The notes beneath the pieces were generated by a model. It was not told the DNA's origin. It made no database searches and saw nothing but the letters and a program-made list of their open reading frames with translations. 62,278 nt of DNA from a virus: positions 1 through 62,278 of the IMG/VR virus record IMGVR_UViG_3300009184_000003; one strand, 5' to 3'. The position numbers and the translations under genes were made by a program. Below, piece after piece: positions 24,037 through 29,250 of the stretch. Each line of letters opens with the position of its first letter. The stretch's first letter is position 1.

Positions 24037-24284
24037 GCTGTGTACTCCTTACCATCGATACGCAGGCTGCGTATAGTGTCGCGGTTGATCGCACGGTAGC
24101 CGTCGTTCTGTACATCAAAAATCGTGATGTACTGGTTGGGGTCCAGTGTGGACGTGCCGCCCTTTAAGCGGCTAGTAACACCGAGACGACCCACCAACAC
24201 ACGCTCACTGCCGTCCTTCTTGATGAAGGTCACGGAAATGAATTTACCATTGGACTGCTCGATTAGATCTGTAAGCTTGCTCAT
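24033..24284 (-). CDS. Hypothetical protein, 83 aa
   Basis: ATG at 24284 has AAGGAGAACAGC upstream. The frame stays open back into the 23-bp repeat (MVPFDH), but that ATG has no ribosome site. FISVTFIKKDGSERVLVGRL, then RLKGGTSTLD and YRAINRDTIRSLRIDG look like a small beta-barrel-type phage protein I have seen elsewhere unannotated. Confidence 0.8.
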   Translation of the reverse strand: MSKLTDLIEQSNGKFISVTFIKKDGSERVLVGRLGVTSRLKGGTSTLDPNQYITIFDVQNDGYRAINRDTIRSLRIDGKEYTA

Positions 24285-24330
24285 GCTGTTCTCCTTAGTT
24301 GACTGGTTAACTGTTTTGGTGCTGCTATCT

Positions 24331-24353
24331 ATATGGTCAAACGGCACCATTTA
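24331..24353 (-). repeat. Early 23-bp element, copy R1
   Basis: Minus-strand TAAATGGTGCCGTTTGACCA plus TAT. Begins at the stop codon of the gene upstream and lies 47 nt before the 24284 start. See the finding on the five-copy element. Confidence 0.85.
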
Positions 24354-24533
24354 AAAACCCATTAGCAAATAGATAATGACAAATATGAAACCGGCGATGC
24401 AAAAGCCAGTGACCATTGAGTCGGGGTCCAACCCACTGGACTCATTACCCTGCTGCGTGTGTATGGGGTTGGCCCAACTGTGGTAGGTGCACTCTTCACT
24501 GGTGCGGGGGGTTCTAAAATATGACTGTTTCAT
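24351..24533 (-). CDS. Small membrane protein, 60 aa
   Basis: A polar N-terminus with two Cys (MKQSYFRTPRTSEECTYHSW) and a C-terminal hydrophobic segment (TGFCIAGFIFVIIYLLMGF). Leader GGAGCACACC lies directly before ATG. Its stop is the first codon of repeat R1. Confidence 0.72.
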   Translation of the reverse strand: MKQSYFRTPRTSEECTYHSWANPIHTQQGNESSGLDPDSMVTGFCIAGFIFVIIYLLMGF

Positions 24534-24543
24534 GGTGTGCTCC

Positions 24544-24816
24544 TTAATTGTCGTAGTGGTCGATGTAGTTGGCGATTACACACAAGCAGCCTGCAATCAG
24601 GCCGTTTGATGCGTGATATTGTATGTCAGGCTCGCTCTCGTGCCAAGCCACAAAATTTTCAGGGAACAGCTCAGACTTGGCAAACTTGACCCTATGTTTC
24701 TGTAACAGGCGTAATCCTGGATCTGCCTCACTGGACCATGGTTGTGCCCATGTGCCTTCGATCACCGCGATGATGTAATCAAGCTTGCTCAATACTACTT
24801 TGTTATCGATTACCAT
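24544..24816 (-). CDS. Hypothetical protein, 90 aa
   Basis: Contains KLDYIIAVIEGTWAQPWSSE and a C-terminal hydrophobic patch (LIAGCLCVIANYI). GGAGAAGCAAG precedes the ATG, which overlaps the preceding gene by 7 nt. No family is recognised. Confidence 0.72.
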   Translation of the reverse strand: MVIDNKVVLSKLDYIIAVIEGTWAQPWSSEADPGLRLLQKHRVKFAKSELFPENFVAWHESEPDIQYHASNGLIAGCLCVIANYIDHYDN

Positions 24817-25052
24817 CTTGCTTCTCCGATCTGCTCAAATAGTGGTTTGTTGTAGTCAGGCACCACCTTGGTGGGTGGGTGGTACTTGATCAGGCCCTGG
24901 TCGATCATGTCCGTAGCAGTGCGCCCGAACCAACCTTGTAGGCGCCACGCGAGGCCGCTGTCCACTAGGAACTGCCACGCCTCGATGACCTGCTCTTCTG
25001 ATTCGGGGGCCTCGAAGCCCTCCGCGATACCGACTGCTAGGTAGGGTGTCAT
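24810..25052 (-). CDS. Conserved phage protein, 80 aa
   Basis: ATG at 25052 (MTPYLAVGIAEGFEAPESEE) has AAGGAGAGACAGC upstream and ATGA overlap with the zinc-ribbon gene. The core VIEAWQFLVDSGLAWRLQGW then FGRTATDMIDQGLI is a signature I know from many phage genomes (AWQ.L.DTGL.W.LQG.FGR.A..LI..G). Function unknown. Confidence 0.85.
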   Translation of the reverse strand: MTPYLAVGIAEGFEAPESEEQVIEAWQFLVDSGLAWRLQGWFGRTATDMIDQGLIKYHPPTKVVPDYNKPLFEQIGEARW

Positions 25053-25210
25053 GCTGTCTCTCCTTTGTATGTGATGTAGCTCTCTGGTGAATTGCACTCG
25101 AAGCAGAGTGATATCGTGTTGTCTGAGTATGGATCGTTGACGTACTCAATCTCGTCCCACTCAATCACGTCCTTGCAGCACTCGCACTGCGCTTTGGTCT
25201 TGGTTTCCAT
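25049..25210 (-). CDS. Small zinc-ribbon-like protein, 53 aa
   Basis: Starts METKTKAQCECCKDVIEWDE and ends with CFEC and SPESYITYKG. Two C-x-x-C knuckles (C9/C12 and C36/C39) suggest a bound zinc. AGGTAATATC lies upstream. The frame continues upstream but only as a shadow of the 87-aa gene. Confidence 0.72.
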   Translation of the reverse strand: METKTKAQCECCKDVIEWDEIEYVNDPYSDNTISLCFECNSPESYITYKGETA

Positions 25211-25214
25211 GATA

Positions 25215-25478
25215 TTACCTTTCTGCCTTAGCGGCTTTTTCTCGTAGGTTTTCTTCAATGTAATTGCGGCAGTTGTCTGACATGCCTGCCTCGATGTCTG
25301 GTACTGCGTTGCCGTCCATGTCGTACAAGGACCATACGACTTCGGTGTATCCGTAGTAGTCCACGTCGCTGTCCCAACTGTTGCGGTTGGGCCTCTGGTG
25401 TGTGTAGTTGGTGCTGATTGCTTGGTACTCGGTACCGCACGGTGCTTCGTAATGCGCAACTATTGGTTCTTGTTTCAT
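25215..25478 (-). CDS. Hypothetical protein, 87 aa
   Basis: Tyr/Asp-rich (YGYTEVVWSLYDMDGNAVPD) with a basic helical end. GGAGCACACC leader precedes ATG. Repeat R2 lies 36 nt before the start. No family is recognised. Confidence 0.75.
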   Translation of the reverse strand: MKQEPIVAHYEAPCGTEYQAISTNYTHQRPNRNSWDSDVDYYGYTEVVWSLYDMDGNAVPDIEAGMSDNCRNYIEENLREKAAKAER

Positions 25479-25513
25479 GGTGTGCTCCTGTTGTGTTTGT
25501 GTGCACTACATAC

Positions 25514-25536
25514 ATATGGTCAAACGGCACCATTTA
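25514..25536 (-). repeat. Early 23-bp element, copy R2
   Basis: Identical core to R1. Its TAA is the stop codon of the 98-aa gene, and it lies 36 nt before the 25478 start. Confidence 0.85.
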
Positions 25537-25830
25537 GAGATTGTACCCAGTGATTATCTCCAGAACGTACTCGCGTTTTGATACTCGACGCGCGTATCCG
25601 CTGTGGCTTGGGCACCCACAGCAATCGTGCTCATGTTGGCAATATGAGTACGTGAAGTGCCGCCCGATTAAATTGCTGAGATCCTTGCTCTTGGCCGATA
25701 CAGGCGCCACGACTCGCGTCATGTACGACTTACCATCGCACCCGTCATCGCGGGTCACGCGGCCCTTCAGTAGCTTTAGGGTGATTGTATTTTCGCAATC
25801 GTCGTCTGTGTATATTTCTAATGGTGTCAT
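25534..25830 (-). CDS. Hypothetical protein, 98 aa, Cys/His-rich segment
   Basis: Begins MTPLEIYTDDDCENTITLKL. Residues about 64-76 (CQHEHDCCGCPSH) form a Cys/His cluster that could bind metal. GGAGCACACC leader before ATG. The arrangement with GRVTRDDGCDGKSYMTRVV suggests a beta-rich fold; function unknown. Confidence 0.75.
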   Translation of the reverse strand: MTPLEIYTDDDCENTITLKLLKGRVTRDDGCDGKSYMTRVVAPVSAKSKDLSNLIGRHFTYSYCQHEHDCCGCPSHSGYARRVSKREYVLEIITGYNL

Positions 25831-25839
25831 GGTGTGCTC

Positions 25840-26121
25840 CTAGTATACGAATTGATCTGCTTCATCGAAAAAGGCGTTTACGCTGCTATCCATCACGGTC
25901 TCGTCAGGTTCCAGGCCATACAGGCTAACCACCGCCTTGCCTACTACCTCGCCGTCCTTATCGCGAATGGTCAGGAACGCCTCTTCAACCGACTCTATGG
26001 CCTCGATGATATCCTTGTAGCTGCTGCTGCGTACAGCCTGCCACTCTTCACCGTCGAACACGCTGACGGTGCACTCTTTGTTTAATGCGAATTTGATAAG
26101 TTGCTTGCATGCGTTTTTCAT
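25840..26121 (-). CDS. Hypothetical protein, 93 aa
   Basis: Reads MKNACKQLIKFALNKECTVS, then EEWQAVRSSSYKDIIEAIES and LTIRDKDGEVVGKAVV; I recognise this as a small protein seen in several phages but without a function. Leader GGAGCACACACC precedes ATG. Confidence 0.8.
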   Translation of the reverse strand: MKNACKQLIKFALNKECTVSVFDGEEWQAVRSSSYKDIIEAIESVEEAFLTIRDKDGEVVGKAVVSLYGLEPDETVMDSSVNAFFDEADQFVY

Positions 26122-26136
26122 GGTGTGTGCTCCTGA

Positions 26137-26337
26137 TTAGATTTGTGTTTCGGTCTTGGTGCCGGTGAATCCTTCATCGCTGTTGTATATCCAACGATGC
26201 GCTTTACTGATTAGCTCGAACGGGTCATAACCCTCGAATCGGTAGAGCAGTTTGCCACGGTAGCAAATATCTAAGACCATGTGTGAGGTCCCGTAGGCTC
26301 TATAGATTTTAATGGTCGCTGTTTTTGTCTTTATCAT
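26137..26337 (-). CDS. Hypothetical protein, 66 aa (92 aa if the upstream in-frame ATG is used)
   Basis: ATG at 26337 carries the GGAGCACACACC leader typical of this cluster. The frame is also open back to ATG 26415, which has GGAGCACAGACAA upstream and encodes MSLLQEMQQHGLADCEFNRQ first. Both starts may be used, or two small genes may have fused. The core KTATIKIYRAYGTSHMVLDI looks like a small mixed alpha/beta domain; function unknown. Confidence 0.7.
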   Translation of the reverse strand: MIKTKTATIKIYRAYGTSHMVLDICYRGKLLYRFEGYDPFELISKAHRWIYNSDEGFTGTKTETQI

Positions 26338-26430
26338 GGTGTGTGCTCCTATTAGTTGACGATTAAATTCACAATCTGCTAAACCATGCTGTTGCATTTC
26401 TTGTAATAAGCTCATTTGTCTGTGCTCCTA

Positions 26431-26667
26431 TTATTTGAATGATTTATAAAAACTTATGAACTCTGCTTTGTTGGCACGGGCGATCACGAAAAATTCTACG
26501 ATCTCGCCCTCTTTGTCGCCGACCTCAGCGCAGTTGGTACTGGGGTAGCCGCTGCCACTCAGTGCATCTGAGATGGCCTCCACGGCGTCAGCGCCGCCCT
26601 CTATGGCCATCAGCACCGTGCCGCGAGGTATGTCTGCACCGTGCTTGCTAATTTCGTATGCTTTCAT
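26431..26667 (-). CDS. Hypothetical protein, 78 aa
   Basis: Begins MKAYEISKHGADIPRGTVLM, then AIEGGADAVEAISDALSGSG. It is an alpha/beta protein with a basic end (FISFYKSFK). A short GGGGAGATAATT site precedes ATG. No family is recognised. Confidence 0.75.
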   Translation of the reverse strand: MKAYEISKHGADIPRGTVLMAIEGGADAVEAISDALSGSGYPSTNCAEVGDKEGEIVEFFVIARANKAEFISFYKSFK

Positions 26668-26669
26668 AA

Positions 26670-26942
26670 TTATCTCCCCAGTGCTTTGTTGATATAGTCG
26701 TCAGCAAATATGCTGAAACCGCCGATGTTCCACTTTATTACGTCCTGTGGCTTGCAGCTCTGCTTCCAGTCATAGACGCTAACCACGGTGCCGTCAGCGA
26801 ACTTCAGGCGCCACTCTGCCTGCGTCTTGTAGTCGTCGCCGCGCTCTGGCTCACCGAAGGCATCTACTAGGTCCCAGTAGCTTGCCTCAATGTAACCCTG
26901 CAGTGATGTGCCGTCGGTGTTTGCGTGTGTTGTGAATTGCAT
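26670..26942 (-). CDS. Conserved phage protein, 90 aa
   Basis: TSLQGYIEASYWDLVDAFGE and KTQAEWRLKFADGTVVSVYD, then WNIGGFSIFADDYI, match a pattern widespread in phages (TSLQGY...FG.P..GD.YK...EW...F.DG....IYDWK). Function unknown. GGAGCACACC leader; R3 lies 42 nt before the start. Confidence 0.88.
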   Translation of the reverse strand: MQFTTHANTDGTSLQGYIEASYWDLVDAFGEPERGDDYKTQAEWRLKFADGTVVSVYDWKQSCKPQDVIKWNIGGFSIFADDYINKALGR

Positions 26943-26983
26943 GGTGTGCTCCTGTTATGGTTGTGAAGTTGTGCTGCATATAC

Positions 26984-27006
26984 ATATGGTCAAACGGCAC
27001 CATTTA
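26984..27006 (-). repeat. Early 23-bp element, copy R3
   Basis: Identical core to R1. Here the upstream gene is read in another phase and stops on the TGA inside the element (26990-26992). Confidence 0.85.
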
Positions 27007-27328
27007 GCTCTTCGATGAATTTTGTTGCGCTATCGATATCGCGGCGGATACCGCGAATGGTAATTTCCAATGCGATGCGGCTCACGCGCTTTTTACTGAC
27101 CAGTGCGAGCAGGTCGTCAGTGTAGTGCGAATTCAGTGCACCGTAAGCGATATGGGCTCCGGTCTTGGCGTTGCCTGCCTCGACCAGTGCATCGATCTGC
27201 GCGTCAGTGATTTTTTTCTGGGCCCAGATGCCGTTCTGATTGAAGCAGTGGAACAGTGCTCTTTCCTTGTTACTCCACCCGCGTTGTACTTCGGTTGCTG
27301 TATTCAGTATTTTGTCAATTTTGCTCAT
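26990..27328 (-). CDS. Hypothetical protein, 112 aa
   Basis: ATG at 27328 with GGAGCACACC leader (MSKIDKILNTATEVQRGWSN). Helical; includes KKITDAQIDALVEAGNAKTG and KKRVSRIALEITIRGIRRDI. It starts about 20 nt downstream of the first hammerhead-like element, so its transcript would begin with a ribozyme-made 5' end after cleavage. No family is recognised. Confidence 0.75.
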   Translation of the reverse strand: MSKIDKILNTATEVQRGWSNKERALFHCFNQNGIWAQKKITDAQIDALVEAGNAKTGAHIAYGALNSHYTDDLLALVSKKRVSRIALEITIRGIRRDIDSATKFIEELNGAV

Positions 27329-27347
27329 GGTGTGCTCCGTGGTTGTT

Positions 27348-27399
27348 GGTCTCATCAGTGGCAGCCTGACTGCCAGACCGGCTCACGCCGGTTTCGACC
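27348..27399 (-). ncRNA. Type II hammerhead ribozyme, copy 1
   Basis: Minus strand, 5' to 3': GGTC, then GAAA (core), CCGGC-GTGA-GCCGG (stem III with a GNRA loop), TC (U16.1-C17), TGGCAG-TCAGG-CTGCCA (stem I), CTGATGA (core), GACC. Stem II is the open GGTC/GACC pairing. Every invariant core position is present. The predicted cut is after C17, between 27376 and 27375. The element abuts the TAA of the 75-aa gene. Confidence 0.92.
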
Positions 27400-27627
27400 T
27401 TATTTGAACAGGGCCAGTAGCTGCTCGGTGCCTGCCTCCCTAGTAGCAGGCAGGTCAGAGCGCCACAGGTCCGCCGAGTTGCGCAGGTTGCTAATAATGT
27501 ATAGCAGTGCCGCTGCGTTCGTGCGGTCCTTGGAACCGGCAGGCGACAGCGTGATAGCGATGGTGTTAAGCTTCTCGGCTGTGTCTTCAATGCTGCACAG
27601 GTCTTTGTATGTGAATAGTGGGCTCAT
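27400..27627 (-). CDS. Hypothetical protein, 75 aa, between two hammerhead ribozymes
   Basis: ATG at 27627 with AGGAGAATTACA upstream. Reads MSPLFTYKDLCSIEDTAEKL..., helical, with NAAALLYIISNLRNSADLW. Its TAA is immediately followed by ribozyme copy 1, and copy 2 lies 27 nt upstream of its ATG. Self-cleavage at both would release a 306-nt RNA (27681-27376) with this gene alone. Function unknown. Confidence 0.8.
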   Translation of the reverse strand: MSPLFTYKDLCSIEDTAEKLNTIAITLSPAGSKDRTNAAALLYIISNLRNSADLWRSDLPATREAGTEQLLALFK

Positions 27628-27653
27628 TGTAATTCTCCTATGGTGTGTGTATT

Positions 27654-27705
27654 GGTCTCATCAGCACTGGCCTAACCAGTGGACCGGCTCACGCCGGTTT
27701 CGACC
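27654..27705 (-). ncRNA. Type II hammerhead ribozyme, copy 2
   Basis: Minus strand, 5' to 3': GGTC, GAAA, CCGGC-GTGA-GCCGG, TC, CACTGG-TTAGG-CCAGTG (stem I), CTGATGA, GACC. The core and stems II and III equal copy 1, while stem I has a wholly different sequence with all six pairs kept. This compensated divergence supports a conserved RNA fold. The predicted cut is between 27682 and 27681. A TAA codon abuts it, as in copy 1. Confidence 0.92.
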
Positions 27706-27756
27706 TTACTTTTTTAAAGACTCTGCTGTTAACCCTTGAGCTAATTATTTATTCAT
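27706..27756 (-). pseudogene. Remnant mini-gene MNK-stop-LAQGLTAESLKK-stop
   Basis: ATG at 27756 carries the GGAGCACACC leader, but the fourth codon is TAA. The same frame then reads LAQGLTAESLKK and a TAA that abuts ribozyme copy 2. It may be a gene reduced to its two ends, or the match may be chance. Confidence 0.35.
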
Positions 27757-27976
27757 GGTGTGCTCCTATGATCTGGTTCCTGCCGCCGCCCTCGCCTGTC
27801 AGCCAGTCGTAGAGGTCGAATGCGTCCTTGTAGTAGATCTCCTGCTTGACCACTGGCTCGTACTCGCCGAACGCTGTCTCGAGTTTCTGGAGCACTTCCT
27901 TTTTAGTCTTACCAATGATGCTGTAAGTCTCACTGTCATCGGTGCGAACTGCAATCCATACTGTTAGCTTTGCCAT
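27749..27976 (-). CDS. Hypothetical protein, 75 aa
   Basis: ATG at 27976 with AGGAGAATCACC upstream. MAKLTVWIAVRTDDSETYSI, KKEVLQKLETAFGEYEPVVK and DAFDLYDWLTGEGGG are familiar from small phage proteins of unknown function. The last codons run through the GGAGCACACCATGAA leader of the next start. R4 lies 43 nt upstream. Confidence 0.8.
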   Translation of the reverse strand: MAKLTVWIAVRTDDSETYSIIGKTKKEVLQKLETAFGEYEPVVKQEIYYKDAFDLYDWLTGEGGGRNQIIGAHHE

Positions 27977-28018
27977 GGTGATTCTCCTGTTTTGGTTGTG
28001 TTTGTGTGCCTTACATAT

Positions 28019-28041
28019 ATATGGTCAAACGGCACCATTTA
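28019..28041 (-). repeat. Early 23-bp element, copy R4
   Basis: Identical core to R1. Its TAA is the stop codon of the 110-aa gene, and it lies 43 nt before the 27976 start. Confidence 0.85.
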
Positions 28042-28371
28042 GAACTTGATGAAGTAGGCAGGATCGAATCCGCCCCACTGCGCTGCGCGCTGTCCTACCA
28101 GTGCACCGACGCGCTGCTCTGGTGTGTAGACTGCTACGCAGTCCTGCTCCAGTATGTCGCTGATAGCAAGCGCTTCAGCATACACACGCTTCGGTGCTGT
28201 CTGGAACGCTGCGACAAGTGTCTGCTCTGTAGCTGACTGCTCGATCCTATACTCCACGAAGGCGAAGCGGCTGCGCAGTAGTACCAGTGCATACTCAGCG
28301 CGCGCTGTTAGCTGCTCTGGTGTGCTGGTTGTGTTGGGTACTTCTAAACCGATGTTAATTTGGTATTGCAT
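28039..28371 (-). CDS. Hypothetical protein, 110 aa, first gene of the minus arm
   Basis: Begins MQYQINIGLEVPNTTSTPEQ, with EYALVLLRSRFAFVEYRIEQ and a C-terminal PEQRVGALVGQRAAQWGGFD. GGAGCACACC leader precedes ATG, and R5 lies 37 nt upstream. No function is recognised. As the first gene after the divergent region it should be expressed earliest. Confidence 0.78.
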   Translation of the reverse strand: MQYQINIGLEVPNTTSTPEQLTARAEYALVLLRSRFAFVEYRIEQSATEQTLVAAFQTAPKRVYAEALAISDILEQDCVAVYTPEQRVGALVGQRAAQWGGFDPAYFIKF

Positions 28372-28407
28372 GGTGTGCTCCTAGGTTGTTTATCAGGTCT
28401 TACATAT

Positions 28408-28430
28408 GTATGGTCAAACGGCACCATTTA
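28408..28430 (-). repeat. Early 23-bp element, copy R5
   Basis: Same core as R1-R4 with one difference at the distal edge. This copy follows no gene, which suggests a promoter or RNA-processing role for the element. Confidence 0.85.
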
Positions 28431-28527
28431 GCCTAGACACGATTCCACTGCTTAAAAATTAGGCAGTGCCGATTTTTTAGTATCTGAGCCCCCCACCACA
28501 CAGTCATATCGCGCACGCGTTGGTCTG

Positions 28528-28562
28528 CTAATGAGTCATAAGCCTGCGTTATGACTCATTAG
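28528..28562. repeat. Perfect 14-bp inverted repeat
   Basis: CTAATGAGTCATAA and TTATGACTCATTAG, 14 bp each, around a 7-base loop (GCCTGCG). No T run follows, so it is more likely an operator or structural site than a terminator. Confidence 0.85.
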
Positions 28563-28584
28563 TAATACAGTGACTCACCAGTCA

Positions 28585-28819
28585 GGCACGGTTCTTGCCT
28601 TAGCATATTGCGTGCCAGCCACCGCCCCAGTGAGTGCTCACTTCGCCAACTTGGTGCGCCCCAGTGAGTGCTCACTAACCTGGCCGGCCAAGCTGGCACA
28701 GATCTTGCTTCGAAGTGAGCGCTTACTTCGCCGGCTGCGTGGGCTCGGCACAGATCTTGCCTTAGCAAGAAGCGTGCCATGTTGGCAGGCATAAATCTTG
28801 CCTTAGCAAGTTCCGTGCC
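28585..28819. repeat. Array of 32-bp hairpin units (GGCAC-CTTGC-loop-GCAAG-GTGCC)
   Basis: Full units at 28585-28616, 28747-28778 and 28788-28819, and a half unit near 28695. Each has outer arms GGCAY/GTGCC, inner arms CTTGC/GCAAG, a CTTA loop and a small internal loop. Between them lie two AGTGAGTGCTCACT sites and CGAAGTGAGCGCTTACTTCG. These could be protein-binding sites, an origin, or a structured RNA. Confidence 0.8.
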
Positions 28820-29029
28820 AGACCGGCGGCTTGTTAATTAGGCAACACCCCGATTTGGGTCCCATCGGCGGGGCGGCTAGGGGGGCCCCCACAGAAAGCA
28901 AGTTTTTTACAAACGCCCAGTTTACAAAAAAGCACTTGCCTAATTTTTTTTTTATAATTTTTACAACACACTAAGTTGTTAATATGTTAAGTTCCTGACA
29001 AAAGTTGCGCTAAGTCCTTGATTTTGTCT

Positions 29030-29133
29030 GGCTGTTCAAGTTGTCGGGGTCTATTCTATTTATTTTATTTTTTTAATTCAACGCGAAAAAAATATCTATA
29101 AAGAGCAAACATACCCCGACAACCTGAACACCC
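29030..29133 (+). promoter_or_regulatory. Control element copy 2: 21-bp inverted repeat around a 62-bp AT-rich core
   Basis: Arms GGCTGTTCAAGTTGTCGGGG(T) at 29030-29050 and ACCCCGACAACCTGAACACC(C) at 29113-29133, each one base different from copy 1, with the same 62-bp spacing. Upstream homology with copy 1 covers 28989-29029. It faces the late plus-strand arm as copy 1 faces the sigma gene. A TATAAA box at about 29097 lies beside the right arm. Confidence 0.8.
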
Positions 29134-29231
29134 AGACTGTGCTTGGGTATATTTTGCTCTGGTTTGAAATAAATGCAATAGTTGGCGTCTAGCGTGAGTT
29201 ACTGCTATTTGGGCGTAATCGGGTGAATAAA

Positions 29232-29250
29232 TGGGTATATCAGATTACAC
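29232..29250 (+). promoter_or_regulatory. Possible late-promoter-like motif (weak copy)
   Basis: TGGGTATATCAGATTAC lies directly before the Hint-protein start; a second TGGGTATAT is at about 29155. Both match the TGGGTA(C/A)TT motif only in part. Confidence 0.35.

Larger units (their letters stand above)
28431..29029. other. Gene-free divergent region with many hairpins
   Basis: About 600 bp without a convincing gene on either strand. It holds: CACTGC/GCAGTG with a T run (28446-28478), a 14-bp palindrome (28528-28562), the GGCAC hairpin array (28585-28819), GGGGGCCCCC (28881-28890 region), and an inverted pair GCAAGTTTTTT... / ...AAAAAAGCACTTGC around 28898-28939. The two arms of the genome diverge here. 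Confidence 0.75.

Noticed and set aside
24255-25533. Proteins starting MVPFDH at the 23-bp repeats
   Set aside because: The ATG is part of the repeat and lacks a ribosome site. The real genes start at the leader-bearing ATGs downstream.
27125-27739. 204-codon plus-strand frame across the ribozyme region
   Set aside because: It runs antisense to three well-placed small genes and both ribozymes, without a ribosome site.
28585-28819. CRISPR array
   Set aside because: Units are self-complementary hairpins with irregular spacing and no unique spacers of uniform length.
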